Shown: positions 1-63,059, numbered from the stretch's first letter. The stretch: 64,000 nt of DNA from Anadara kagoshimensis (GCA_021292105.1 CM037865.1:71909356-71973355), one strand, 5' to 3'. Numbers and translations: made by a program. The notes: generated by a model not told the origin, from the letters alone.

Positions 1-1155
1 ATTGCTCACTATGGGAGAATCATCATAATGTTGGCTATACATATACAATCAAGTAACAAGAGAAAAACAATATGACATTTTAAATTAGTATAATGTCATT
101 AACCATGTAAGGCATCTTTATGATGTAGAGATATACCAAACTAATGTGTTATAATTTATATGTTATATGGCTATATAATATTGACACTTGGATATTATAC
201 ATTTATTGCCTTTGGTTGAGGAAGATATGAACATTTGTTCACCCACGACAAATCATATCCCCCAGAAGGCAAGCCAATAAATGTATAATGTTGAGACTGC
301 TTCATCAATAAAAAACAAAATAAAAACAAAAATTATAAACCAAATTATAGATTCTCCATGTGTCATATTGCAGGATAACTATCGATTTTATCTCAATAAA
401 AACTACAGACAAGATTTATGAACCTTGTAATCAAACACTTCTGTAACAGCTGTTCTGTATATTAATAAATGAATCAATTATTGATAATAAATAAAGCTCT
501 GAAACAAAAACAAATATAATTATAATGTTACAAATCACCCTAGAGTACCTGTTCATATCTTCTAAGCCTCTTAAATATTGCTTGACTTTGTCTTTATTAA
601 ATCTCTTTATTGGGGGGGGGGGGCTTGATGGTCAAGTGGTCTAAAGCATAGGCTTACGTATCACAGCTCCTATCACTGCCTAGGTTAGAATCCTGCTCTT
701 GACACTTCTTAGTGTGAGAAAGTTTATCAATTCAATTGCTGAAGGATTGGGATTTCCTCTGGGCACTCCTGTTTTCTCCATCATTCCTTAACTGACTGCC
801 TCAATATAAGTGAAAGAAGCTTGACTGGGACATAGAACAATATTGAACTCCACTTCATTCTATACATGTGTGTAAGCAAGCTTCTATGAAAGGTTGGTTT
901 CATTTATTAGTGTACAAATCCTTGCACAGTACATCTCTCAAAAACAATTCCTGTTGCAGGACAATTTCATTGAACACATAATCATGAATAGACTTAAATA
1001 TATTGCATTAAGGTGTAAACTTGAACTAGTATATAAAGCTTAAGTGTTTTTGTTTTGTTGTGTATTGGGTCAGTTGGTCTGGTGAAAATTTATATTTCAC
1101 AAATTAATTAAAAGGAAGTAAAATGTTATAATAATTTTTTTTAAAATCATTTCAG
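1..1155. other. Upstream intron of GOGAT
   Basis: AT-rich intron sequence with no exon that I can recognise. It holds a run of 12 G (about 611-622) directly followed by a SINE B copy. The earlier GOGAT exons are outside the window. Confidence 0.6.
623..868 (+). mobile_element. tRNA-derived SINE, family B, copy 1
   Basis: The head (GATGGTCAAGTGGTCTAAAG) resembles an RNA polymerase III A box of a Leu/Ser-type tRNA, and GGTTAGAATCC resembles a B box. The body carries GGGCACTCCTGTTTTCTCC, and the tail at 800-839 includes ATATAAGTGAAAGAAGCTTG. Six further copies occur in this gene. Confidence 0.7.
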
Positions 1156-51218
<50,063 letters not shown>

Positions 51219-51480
51219 TAACATGGCCAAGAAGTTGCTGTGGGTGTAAGAATGAAACGAAGAAAGTGTTATCAATAAACAAAAATACAAGTGGATTACT
51301 TTTGGTGTGGGGCAGATTCCCTGATGTTGACAGGTGTTTTGGTTTTATAATGTCATGTTAAAGTGAACGAGCAGCTGTGATGTTATTCTATCTGTTATTT
51401 GTGGTACAAACAGATACTTGTGGTATGCTGGCTGATTCGTAATATATACATCAAATAAATTGTAAAATAACCATGGCAAC
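51219..51480 (+). other. Probable start of GOGAT 3' UTR with poly(A) signals
   Basis: AATAAA occurs at 51274-51279, 55 bases after the stop, and again at 51454-51459. Either could direct polyadenylation. The actual transcript end cannot be fixed from sequence alone. Confidence 0.5.
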
Positions 51481-51624
51481 ATATACCACAGCATGAGTTA
51501 TTACAATATAATTTATTGCTATTTGTATGCAGATATTCTTCAGAGAACTAGTGTACACAACAAAATCAATAAGTTTTTTACAATCATTATTCATGCTTAA
51601 ATCTCTCCTAGGACTCAATTCTTA

Positions 51625-52035
51625 TGTTGGGCATGTTGCCAAGGTGATGGAATAAAAGATCTTTTAACATACTATATTATCTCTCTTGTTTAAGCATGTT
51701 GCTAAGGTGATGCAATAGAGATCTCAAATAGTGCTATGTTAACTTCAATGTTTAGGCGTGTTGCCAAGGTAATGGAATAGATACCTCAAATAATGCTAAT
51801 TTAACTCCCTTTTATAGGGGTGTTGCCAAGGTGATGGAATAGAGATCTCAAATAATGCTATGTTAACTCCCATGATTAAGCATGTTGCTATGGTAATGGA
51901 ATAGAGATCTCGAATAATGCTATGTTAACTCCCATAATTAGGCATGTTGCTATGGTAATGGAATAGAGATCTCAAATAATGCTATGTTAACTCCCATGAT
52001 TAGACGTGTTGCTATGGTAATGGAATAGAGATCTA
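51625..52035. repeat. Tandem repeat downstream of GOGAT stop, 7 units of about 64 bp
   Basis: Each unit has GTTGCCAAGGTGATGGAATA or a close variant, then GAGATCTCAAATAATGCTAT and GTTAACTCCC. It starts about 405 nt after the stop codon. No frame is open across it. Confidence 0.85.
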
Positions 52036-53782
52036 GACAGAGATGACAGGAGGTTATTTTACAATTAAATTTATATATTTATTGATAACAAATAAACACT
52101 TTATGCACTGCATATGGAATACAAGGAGGGGAGAGTATTAATTGTGCATGTAAAAATAGGATAGTTTTAAAAACATTCATAAATGTTAAAATTGTTTAAG
52201 AATTACAGCAATGATTATGCACTGTTTGTTAGGTTGTGTGTTATTAATTACAAGGCATCAGTAAGATGTAAAACATTTTACACATTTAACATGAACAAAT
52301 GAGACTATGATCTAAATATATGACCTTTCTTAAAATCTTATGTTGAAATGTTCGGAGGTCAATGAGGTAGTGTAACCTGTAGATAAAGGGAACTAACTCT
52401 ATGTTATGTTTGTTATATTTTATATGCAGTATAAAATAGTGTCATTTTGTAAGTTAAAAACTGCATTTGTATAAAACAATCTTCTAAAGATAAATGTAGT
52501 CACTTTTTCCAACTCATTATGTTACTTGAATTAAAGACCTTCATGTATAAACAACAATATTAGAAATATAAAAAGCGTGGGAACCATATTTTATTATTTC
52601 TGTTTTTAAATGGTACTCTCAACCCAATACTTCAAGTGATGCGCAGTCTTGAACAAGCCCAAAAAGGTCCTCGGATAAAATATTGTTGGACTTAATAACT
52701 GCTTGTACATATCTGTTGCTAGACTAGATTATAGATGGCCTTTAAGCAGGTTTTTTAAGTTTTGCTAAAGAGAATTTTATTTGATATATCTCACTGCAGT
52801 TTAATAAATAAAGTTATAATTATAACTGATTACTAATAATAATATTATTATATGCTCTGTGATAATTTATAGAACTGTGAATATTACTACTTGACTTGAG
52901 CTATTAAAAATGCTTTATAACACAAGAAATTGAACATTAACAAGTTTTCAACATACAGATATAATATCATTTCACTTTGAAAAAAAGGTTGTAATTTATT
53001 GTATTTTTTGACAATTGTACAAAGTTTTTTTTTCTTCAGTCGACAATGACACAAACCTTCCATCGTCTGTCTGCTGCCATTGTTGTTACTATGTGTTGTC
53101 CTTCCAAATCTTCCTCCTATTTTGGATGCATCATTAACCCGAGTACATAAATTAGCTTCCTTTCAGATCTTACATAATCAAAATTGAATCTAAGGAAGAT
53201 ACGCAATCTCTGGTCAATAACTTTTTTTTCAATTAACTTTTCTTGCACGTGCCAGGTCATTACATTGTTTAATTTGATCACTTGACAACTTTTAGCCCAA
53301 TGAAAATGCATGAAAAATATCATTTTATAACAATATGAAATATTTTTGAGCATCATTATGAAGGTAATGAACAACTAATAATTTAAGCATCTTGTCAATA
53401 TAAGATTTCAATTCCAGAAAAACATTTATTTTCTTGTCATTTATACAGTAAAAGGATGTGTGTTAGATGTACATGGACAAAAACGAATATTTTAATTTGT
53501 AACAATTCCATAATTAAAAAGTAAAAAAAAATGTTAAGTTGACATTAGGTATGTACCGAGGTATATAGATAATTACGGTAACCCTTGCTGATTTATATTG
53601 GTTATATAATGTAAATAATTCTGTTATAGCTTAATATTGTTACTGATACTTGTTTTAACAAATTTTATCATTGTTGTATGAGATATTAGAAATATATGAA
53701 TGTTATCTATAGATTTATAAATTAAGTTTTAGATTGGTAACTATAGTATGATATACTACCATAGGTTTTTCACTTGTCAGTA
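52036..53782. other. Intergenic AT-rich sequence
   Basis: I see no exon, SINE or terminal-repeat element here. It may include the end of a long GOGAT 3' UTR. Confidence 0.45.
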
Positions 53783-54047
53783 GTGAGGTTAACTGGTATA
53801 CCCACCAATGTTTCTACAGACCAATATGTTTTTGCACCAACCAATGGTAATTGTTGATGTACCATTGGATACCCTTAACATTTGTGCAGAACTGTTATTT
53901 CTAAAGGATATCGAATCATATCAGTTAATGTTTTCCCATAAAAATAATGTTATTCCGGGGATTCATGACATTAATATTTTCCAAAATGTCCAACGCACAC
54001 ATTCAGAGATGTTAATCACTGGGTACGTCAGCAAACCTCATTATGTT
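53783..54047. mobile_element. Inverted-repeat element related to the 36766 and 26729 copies
   Basis: GTGAGGTTAACTGGTATACC at the left and, reversed, AATGAGGTTTGCTGACGTAC at the right are imperfect inverted ends. The inside shares TTTGTGCAGAACTGTTATTTC and ATGTTTTCCCATAAAAA with the 26729 copy. Confidence 0.5.
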
Positions 54048-54243
54048 TGCTGTTAGGTAAAGCCTTTCTGTCAGGTTTTCCTAGATCAGTACAGTTATAT
54101 TTTTTCAGAAAATAGTCAAATAATTTGATTTCTTTTTCAGTAGAAATAATAGTATCTCACAAAAACACTATAGGGTGTTGCATGGTTCATTGGAAACCCA
54201 CATTTGCTTAAAAACAATGTACAATCCTTATATGGTATTGTAT

Positions 54244-55279
54244 GATAGATGCAGGGGTCCGGAAACGGTCATATTTGCCGGACATGTCCGACAAAAAATT
54301 ATTTTGACCGACGTGAAAAATCGCCAGTCGGACATTTTTTGTTTTCGGACATTTTCAATTTTACAACAGAAATATTAAACGGACAAATCAGTTTTCGGTC
54401 CGACAAAAGTAAACTACCGCTAGTCTGTCTGTCGGTCTTTTAAACTCTACCTGACTTCACTAAGTGTATTGTCCTTACCACGCGTTTACCTGTCAACAAC
54501 AGTAAGATCTAATAATCAGGTGATTGTTTATTAATCAGTAAATACCTGTGGACTTAAGTAGTCGCGTGCCGCGTGTCTTTTTCTTTTGTTTCCCAGTCCG
54601 AATCATTATAACTTTCTTTAAACGTGTGTTTGTTTAAAAATAAGTGCATGGTCGTAACTGTGTTGATTACGGAAGCCATAACGAGTGTCGGTCAAGGGTG
54701 ACGGTTTGTCATCAAAGAGGTTCCACGCGGGGTGTTGAAAATTATCTACTACGCGCTTTGTGACTGTTTCTTTATTAATAAATAAAGAAACGCGATTAAA
54801 TTTTATTTTAATAAAAGTTTCGGCATTAATATCTTTCATTCACATAAGTATATTGGAACCTCGTCAAGCAGTTTCCGTTATATCGTGATTCGTGATACCT
54901 GAATTCCTAATTTAGAACCTTCTAATTACAATTCGTGTATCTTCGGAATACGGAAATTCCCGATTGTTAGTAAACAAATGGCGGACGTGCAATATCAAGC
55001 ATCGTGGACAGTAACGAATACTGATAATAACAGCATATCGCGGAAGCTTAGAAAAGCAGTAAACGTCTTAGTCTTGTAACAACGCACATGGATTAAAATT
55101 GGCAATCGCGGTAGCTCAAAGAAATAGGTTGGTTTGTTTGTCAAAATAAAATAATACACAACATGCACTGCACGCATAGTCAGCCCTGTCCCGACGACCT
55201 TTTTTTTTTTTTTTTTTTTTTTTGCTTGTACAAAATGTCCGACGGGCCGGACCGAAATTTCCGAAGCCCTGGATAGATG
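54244..55279. mobile_element. Non-autonomous hAT element with perfect 8-bp target duplication
   Basis: The element proper is 54252-55271 (1020 bp). CAGGGGTCCGGAAA at the left and, reversed, CAGGGCTTCGGAAA at the right agree at 12 of 14 positions, and both ends also carry GTCCGAC/GTCGGAC blocks. GATAGATG at 54244-54251 and 55272-55279 is the target duplication. 8 bp and CAG ends are the textbook hAT signature. No transposase frame is left. A T-run of about 23 lies at 55201. Confidence 0.88.
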
Positions 55280-56886
55280 ATATAAAAATAAACCAAATAG
55301 CAACAACAATCACTGACAACTCAGGAGTGTATATTCTTTTTATTTTAGCAGTTTTACAATTTTTACAAATAATGCATGTAATAATGGTATCAATTTATAA
55401 TGTGATTACTGATTTTATTTTATTTATTTGAGTTTGTTGCTGATTTGGAAGTGGAAATTTCATTTGTTGCTTTAACTATCAAAATAATAATAGTTCATTG
55501 GTTATCTGGGTAAAATGAAGGTCTGAACTGCATTGACTGTTTGATGCCAATTTTACTAAATAATTTGTTATTTGTGAACAATGTAAAGTAGTATTTTATA
55601 ATTTGCCATTTTATTATAGTTTTTGTTCCGATGACTTTATTTTTAGTTTTAACAAAATTTTTAAAAATGGTCTGAATAATATTTTTACATTCTACATTCA
55701 CAAATCCAGCCCTTTAACTTTATTTAATGTTTCTATTATTGTGTGTATATCATAAAGAGTTAAATAGTTTTGTCATTTTGCCGTGGATATTTGAAGGGAA
55801 TACGGGATATAACATAGGACAAAGAATGGTACATTGTATAATGGATAACGCACAAATACAGATAAGTCAGGTACCTGTAACAAATCATTCCAGGCCAAAA
55901 ACAACTTGTTAAGTGTATATCTTATTGTATAAAGAAGGGAATAACATGTGTACATAGTTAAAACAATTTAAAAAGTGTGGTTAAAAGATTATTATTTGCA
56001 AAGCAACATTAAAAACTTTTCTCTTTGTTTATTCAGTTTTTCGTGTTTATTAAATATATTTAGTCAAGGTTTTAAGTCTGTGTAACTTTTGCATTTCTTG
56101 TAAATGAGATAGGGACTGTTGAATTTTTTCCTCAAGAACTTGCTGCATTTTTCTTTCGCCAGAACATATAAAGATGAACAAATTATTTTAAAATTTTTAT
56201 TTTGTAATATGTACTGTGAACCATTAAAAATCTATTCATAATTTTACAAGTTAACAAGATGGAATTCAATTCCTTTTTAGATGTTTTTTTTTACTACAGA
56301 TTGGATTTTTTTTATCAAATTTGAATGTGAAATTACTGTACTTTCATAATGGAAATTTTACATATTACATTTAAGTGGAAATGAGCTTCCGAGACCTGCA
56401 GAGTTTGGGTAAACCAACCTTCTGTTTTGTCTTCCCTATGAACAAAGATAAGCGTTGATTTTACATGTTTTATCTTTCTTTTGGTCATTTTTGTGTTTTC
56501 ATTGACATCACAAGACTTTTATTGTAATTTTTTTTAATTGATATTTTTTATTTTTTGATGAATTGTCAGTTGGTGCTTAATTTTGATGTAACTTTTGTGT
56601 TTTTGCATTATTTTTAATTTTTAATTTAAATGATTTTTTATTTGAGAAATTAGAGCATACATCTACAATTTTTTCAGTAAAATTTGTTTGAAATACCACA
56701 AATTTTATAACATGTGCATCCACAAATTTTATGACAAACCATCATCACTTGCTTAAGACCCAACTTCTGTTTAAAATCAATGAAATTGATAAAAAAAATT
56801 TCCTATATACTATGTTAAATGGTTATTAAATTTTACTATGGCAATCTATACGAGTAATAATGTAATGATGGATGCATCATTACAAA
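55280..56886. other. Intergenic AT-rich sequence
   Basis: No recognisable gene or repeat family. Short open frames at 55495-55701 and 55727-55955 lack any family resemblance. Confidence 0.5.
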
Positions 56887-58300
56887 TAAGGCGCCCAAAC
56901 AAATAAAAGTCTAAGCCTGTATTCAGAACTCATATTAGAAATTAACAGGTTTTTTTACTTTAAGGTTTAAATGAAATAAAGATTCAAGAGATGTAACCTT
57001 TTTGGTCATTTAGAATATATACTTGGAGCAAGCGTGTCTATGTATGGTCTCTCTCTCTGAAATTTTATTCTAAAAAAATTATTGTCTTGGTGTCAAATGA
57101 AAGTAGAAGTAGTACATGAATCCAATTGGTTGAAATTCAAACAATAGACAAAGTTGACTGACATACCTATACCCAATATCACAACCTGTTGTTTTGATGA
57201 GCTAATGATGTGTTGATTTTAAATTAATCCAAGCATTTACCAATGTAATGTCATATTGATAACTAAATACAGCTACTCTATCGAATTGAATAATAAATCA
57301 TGCCCCAGGGATAAATGACCATTATGCTTATAAAAAAGATTTAGCTTGAGAGCTTTTGGACATGGATCAGTGATTACTTAAGTATCCTTCACAATAAAAA
57401 TTCAAGCTTATGGTTTTAATTCTTAAACAAAATGATAGCAGCCATCCCATAAAGAAAACTATAGTTTGAGGGTGGGGATCTCAAAGTTAGTACCTAGACC
57501 TACCTGTCCCCACCCTCCTAATGAATGACCATATGGGTTTACTTAAGTATCAATCTATTCAACTTTATATAAAGAATAAGAAAATATGTATGTAAAGGGT
57601 GGATATCTCAACTGATCAAAACTTAGTACCCAGTCCCGCCTGTCCCCACCCTCCTCTGGAATAACGTCATTTGTATTTCTGCAGTATTATTCTATTCAAC
57701 TTTAAAAGCCGAACCGGAAAATATATAGTTTCAGGATGGGGATATCAACCATTTATAAGTTAGTACCAAGCCCCGCCCATCCCCACCCTCCATCAAGAAT
57801 GACCCCATGGGACTTTCTTTAGTATCACTCTATTCAACTTTTCATGTAGAACCAGAAAATATATAGTTTATGGGTGGGGATATTAACCGTTTAAAAGTTA
57901 GCACACTGCCCCACCCATCCCCACCCTCCCTGATACCCCCGGGAAAATTTTGCAATACAGACTTGTACATCTCGAGACACTGATCATGAATATATATGGT
58001 TTTATAGTACAAAATATAGTATAAATAGCAAAATTGGGCATTATTGTTTTTAAGACCCCACCCTCCTGCCCCTCCCCTAATGACCCCTTGGGCATTTTAC
58101 CTCGGCCTCTGGGGAAGGAGATGGGGATCAACCTTCATGTGAAGTTTGGTTAAGATTGGACCAACGGTCTTTGAGAAATTGGTTGGACAAGTTCATGGCC
58201 GGAAGAAGAAGAAGAGGAAGAATAATAAAAATAATAATAATAATAATAATAAGAAACGGTGCAAAAACAATAAGTCGCCAAACTTTGTTTGGGCGCCTTA
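56887..58300. mobile_element. 1.4-kb element with perfect 17-bp terminal inverted repeats
   Basis: TAAGGCGCCCAAACAAA at 56887 is exactly inverted at the right end (58284-58300). Between about 57390 and 57930 a unit of about 125 bp (AAGTATCA-TCTATTCAACTT ... GTCCCCACCCTCC) recurs four times, and an AGA/AAT microsatellite lies at 58203-58253. If the outer TA on each side is the target site, Tc1/mariner-type insertion is possible. No transposase seen. Confidence 0.7.
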
Positions 58301-59477
58301 ATAATAATAAAGTGACACGTACAACCCAGTAACAAATATTAAGTTTGAAATATATGTTGTGGATGGTAACTACAAGTGTGAAACACTTTTTACAAATCAG
58401 TAAGTTATCCAGTAAGTTATGGTTATATCTTTGAAATTGGTTTGCATATCAGTCATTTCACATGGTGTTGTTTATGGTTAAGAAACCACCCATCTAAATA
58501 ATGTAGGTACACAAGTTATGTAATACAAGTCCTAGTATGTATCACATATACCTTTATTGAACTCAGTGATTTTAATAAAAACAAATTCCATACTTTTTAA
58601 AAATATATTTGATCAGTTTATCTATACAGAAATTATTTTTATTTTATTTCTTGATTATTTTGTCAAAATATCTAAATTTTTAGACCCAATTTGGTGTCAT
58701 TGTTTTCTCCGCCATTCTTAAAATGTGACAAGCTTGGAATATTCTAATTTAAAGGATTTGAATTATTTTTGAAGAATTGTTCTCTCAATAATGGTATTGT
58801 TACAGAAAGCAATGTGTCACATAAAAATCCTAGAAAAGTACAAAGTATTAAGTCACTTGAAAATCCAACTTTACTACAAACCCTGTATAAAACATTGATT
58901 AACATATACTAGTATTATAGAGTATAAATTGTGTTTTTGTTTTACAAGAAATAAATATATAAAGACACTTATTGCTGTATTTTGTTTTTATGCATTTTTG
59001 TTTGAAATTTATTTTACTTATGATTACTTGGAAATCTTCAATACTTCTTATTGCTTTCTAGAGTAAATACCTAGATGCCCCTAGTCTTGCAAGTTCAGTA
59101 GTATTATAGGTAAAAAATCAAGTAATTTTGTTTTGTGATTTGAACAAGTACTGATTGATCTTGAAACTTTCCTGATTTTTGTTAAACACATACATAAATT
59201 GAAGATCTATCTGGCTAATAAGACTCATATGATTTATAAGATGTAGCATCATTCAATAGAATCCCAATATCTATCTAGTATGAAATAAAATAAAAATTAA
59301 ATGTGAGCGACTCAGTGTAACATAAATTGCTGTAGGTGATGTCAATATACTTTTGTAATGACTAGAGCCACCAAGAGAACAATACAAATAAGTAAAAACA
59401 GGTATAAACTTAATATCAAGATCCCAAGCCTGCAAGTCAACCAACCTTTATGTCGAGATCCTAAGCCAGCAAACATA
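58301..59477. other. Intergenic AT-rich sequence
   Basis: I see nothing recognisable in this stretch. Confidence 0.45.
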
Positions 59478-60240
59478 CTAATCAGTGTTCAAATCACAAT
59501 CCCAAAAGCAAAATTAAACTTGCAAACTGACAAATTTAGTAAAATACAACTTCCACCAGGGAAGTAAGTCTGGGTGCTCCGGAAGGGTAAACATCTCCTG
59601 TATAGCTAGCTACACTAACCACGTTTTAAAATCTAACTTTTTCACCAAGATCATATTGTACTTATTTTACAATACTACTTTTACTTGCCTGACCTCTTTT
59701 TACTGAAATTAAATGTAGTTGAAATAACATGCTTTGTAGTAGCCAACAAAGGACACATAAACAAAAGAATGAAATAAAGAAACAACATGACTCCAATCGA
59801 ATAAGTTATAAAAACGACAGGAACATACCTTCTGTGTTCAAATAACAATCCCAAAAGCAAAGTAAAACATTGAAAACTAACTTCCACCAAGGACTTGGTC
59901 AGATGCTCCTAAAAGAAAAGCATCACTCTTGTCTAGTTAGCCTACTAGTAGCTACACGAGCCAAATTTGAAAGGCACATGGAACTATGGAGCATCAAATT
60001 CATCCAGGTTAATTGCGGATACGGAGATTACCATAAAACCTTTTGAGAGCATTTAGAACCATGCGCTTGCAATATCCCTGAGCTATGAAAACAATTGATT
60101 TGTAAACAACTTGCTTGGTTGTATAAAATTTACCATTACGTATTAAGTATGGAACAAATGCAACATTAGCAAGAACAACGAACAACAGGTACTGTGTAGA
60201 AAAGGAGAGTTGACAGAAATAAGTCATCCCATTTGTTTAG
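59478..60240 (-). pseudogene. Decayed LINE 3' end, copy 1
   Basis: On the minus strand a frame at 60227-60009 contains remnants of the C-terminal region after a reverse transcriptase domain (PYLIRNGKF...; ending LKRFYGNLRIRN). The conserved 3' block follows (plus strand TCAAATCACAATCCC, GGGTGCTCCGGAAGGGTAA, ATCTCCTGTATAGCTAGC, and again from about 59836). Two copies of the 3' block lie in this span. Confidence 0.5.
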
Positions 60241-61304
60241 ATTTTGGATGACTTAATCAAGGTATAAGTTCATATAGGAAGAAGAACATGAAGAATTGAT
60301 CGTGTCTTTTATTTCATCAAGATAAATAGCATTCACATACATGTATTCTCCAATTTTGGGAGTATTTGGAACGGCATCTATATATCTATGTGTAGTTGAA
60401 TGATTTCACGACATTATTCTCTCCAGATTTATCAAGGTTCTGCTTCATATTAATAAACAAACAAATCAGCAACCTACGGTGTACGGTTTATACCTATTGG
60501 CATACCAATTGTTAGAAAATTAAATTTAGTTCCGTGAAGGATTTAGATTTTCCATAAGCGAGGAAATGACATTGCATATGTAATGTCTTGCAATACCAGA
60601 TGCTATCTTAATGAAATCAAATAAAGGAAATATTGCCGTTGGATATTTTATAATGTACACAAAGGTGACATGTAAAGCACTATTAAAATGTGAAGTTTTA
60701 AAAACCTCGGCGGAACCAAAAAGCCAAGCAAATACGTGAATTGTTCAATTACTTCCTGATATACTGCACGATAAGAAAAACATAAAAAAAACAAACCATG
60801 AACTCATTATGTTTAATTCACATAAAGATACAGTGTACACAAGACTAGCATCTACTTGTTCTCGATGTAGAAAATGTACTGTGAGTAGTATTGCAGTCTG
60901 TTGTTGCATATCTTGCCAATAAGTTAGTCATGTTGGTGTTCATTGAACTTTAAACATGTTTTGATATCATATCCATCTGATAATGACAGCTGTAATTAAA
61001 ATCTACCAGCTGAGTTTTCCTGTAATGATTCAATCATGCTCTGTTTCTTTAGTAGTTGAAGATTTAATTGGATGTCTTCACATATATCTCCATGAGTAAT
61101 GTTTATGTGTTATAGTTTGGTAAACTCCAATGAATAGATGTCTTTGTTGATTTTTGATTATACAATTGATGATTAAAACCGTGTTGCTGAGAACAACACG
61201 GCACACATAACACGACTACAAAATAAATAAAACGAGACAATACGATGAACTGTATGGCGCGAGGAACAGACAAAATAATTTAATATTAATGCAATTAATC
61301 AAAA
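60241..61304. other. Intergenic sequence between LINE fragments
   Basis: No recognisable coding or repeat structure; it may be older LINE sequence. Confidence 0.35.
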
Positions 61305-61760
61305 ATACCAATCCATGTCGAAATTACAATTCTTAAGCAAATTGAAATCTTTAAAAATGACAAATTAGAACACGTGATCCGAAAAGTGAGACATGGTGCT
61401 TTGAAAGGATAAGCTCCTCCTTTTTAGCTAGGCACATCCGCCACGCGTGTAATCAAAACTGGAAATGAAACGAACGGAACATAAAACTATGGGACGTCAA
61501 ATATATACAGATATATATATATATATATATAATAGATAGATAGATAGATAGATAGATACAGAGACATATCTTATCAATGAAATTGTGATGACAGCAATAA
61601 AACTTTTGAAGGACTTGATAAGTCTCGGTCCTCAATATTCCTGCCTCAACAATTTATTTGTAAGCAACTTGCTTCGTTGTATAAAATTCCCATGGTTTTA
61701 AATAATCTACCATAGCGTATTAATTGTGAAACAAATGGAAATGGTTTAGTTTTTATGTTC
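61305..61760 (-). mobile_element. Decayed LINE 3' end, copy 2
   Basis: It has the 3' block in diverged form (GGTGCTTTGAAAGGATAAGC, TCCTCCTTTTTAGCTAGGC, CACGCGTGTAATCAAAAC), then TTATTTGTAAGCAACTTGCT and CTACCATAGCGTATTAATTG as in the other copies. A TA/TAGA microsatellite interrupts it at 61510-61557. Confidence 0.5.
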
Positions 61761-61864
61761 TGTTGGGTTAATTAACAAATTATATTGTCTTTTACACACA
61801 TCCCACAGTGACAAGGACAAATAACACATAAAAACAATGTATATAATCAAAAACAAACATACTT

Positions 61865-62215
61865 ATCCAATTCCGAATCACAATCCAGAAGCAAAGTAAA
61901 AAAAATTGGAACTGACAAGTTAGGTTAGACACGTGAACGTCCACCAGGGAAGTGAGGCCGGGTGCTCCGGAAGGGTAAGCACCTCCTGTTTAGCTAGCTA
62001 CACCCGTCACGTGTGTAATCAAAATTGTGTGAAAGGAACATGGAACTATAAGACGTCAAATATATCCAAAGCAATCCTTGGGAACAAGCTCTACCATAGC
62101 GTATTAATTGGGAAACAAATACACCATAAGCAGGAGAAGCAGGTATATTGCTGCATAAAAAAGGAAAGTTGACAATAGAAAAATTGAAGTCATCACGTTT
62201 GTCATAAAGTTTCAA
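61865..62215 (-). pseudogene. LINE 3' end, copy 3 (best preserved)
   Basis: The minus-strand frame from 62215 to 61994 reads RDDFNFSIVNFPFLCSNIPA then SPAYGVFVSQLIRYGRACS. I recognise this as the segment just C-terminal to the reverse transcriptase domain of common mollusc non-LTR elements. The conserved 3' block follows with CACCAGGGAAGTGAGGCCGG and GTGCTCCGGAAGGGTAAGC. The upstream RT domain is absent. Confidence 0.65.
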
Positions 62216-62676
62216 AAGGAACCACGGTATAATTCTAAAAGATAAAGTCCAGACATTGAAAAAGAAATAGAAAAGTCGCAGCTGATAAATACATCAGATC
62301 CCTGACTTCTTTGTTTCTCATTTAGAAAACTGACACCATATGCACATCACTACACAATGTGCATTAACTGCTGCAACCATTGGAACTGATAAAGTTAACC
62401 GAGTGTAACATACATCACGTTTATATATATACATGTATAGGATCACTTTATATCAATTGCCCTTTTTATCTTTATAACAAAAACGCCAGTGTTTACATTT
62501 TTATTTATAAGTGACGATTAATGATATTTTCACAGGAATTCCTTTCTGATGAATCTAGAGAGAGTTATTATTTACTCACACCCCCGACTACAAGTTATGA
62601 TGTCATCGTGTAGCTGTTATGATCTGTTTTACGATGATACAGGGTGATGTTAAGAGACGGCGAACGGTGAACAAAG
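62216..62676. other. Probable upstream region of the NOX-like gene
   Basis: Sequence between the last LINE copy and the ATG at 62677. No TATA box or other promoter element stands out. The transcription start is unknown and could lie here. Confidence 0.35.
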
Positions 62677-62730
62677 ATGTTAAACATAAAAGAAATATGG
62701 ATTAATAATGTATGGAAATATATAGTAATG
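62677..62730 (+). CDS. NOX2-type NADPH oxidase, first coding exon
   Basis: 54 nt, 18 codons, reading MLNIKEIWINNVWKYIVM and ending at a good donor (GTAAGT). An in-frame TGA at 62668-62670 limits the start to this ATG. Alone it would be weak, but it splices in phase 0 to the exon at 63722. In vertebrate NOX2 (CYBB), as I recall, exon 1 also encodes a short N terminus of 15 residues before a phase-0 intron. The short N terminus without EF-hands argues against NOX5 or DUOX. Confidence 0.62.
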
Positions 62731-63059
62731 GTAAGTTAGACTACTTTTATTTATTTTTTATGTTAATATCCTGCAAGAAACAACGGAAAGGGGTGGATTT
62801 TCTTTGTCTTTTCAGTTAAAAATAAACATATAAACGTGTATTGTTCAAAATTTCGCTATTATTTGGTAAACTCAACGTATAGTCATATTATTGTGAAAAT
62901 TAAGAAGTTAAAGAAGTCAAATAAAAATTGATTTCCAGTGTCTTTAATGATGGAATAATTATTTGTTATGGTTCTTGTACATCAGAACCGTCATTCTGCA
63001 TTTTTGGAGATAAGAACAGTCGCATCTAGGTGCAAATGAATTATAATGTAGCTAAATAA

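Noticed and set aside
611-622. Run of 12 G as a G-quadruplex
   Set aside because: A single homopolymer run; no further G-tracts nearby in spacing that would support a defined structure.
55116-55319. Minus-strand frames with a Lys run
   Set aside because: The Lys run is the T-tract inside the hAT MITE; the frames straddle the element's right end.
61994-62215. 73-codon minus-strand frame as a host gene
   Set aside because: Its sequence (SPAYGVFVSQLIRY) belongs to a LINE protein tail and related decayed copies lie nearby.
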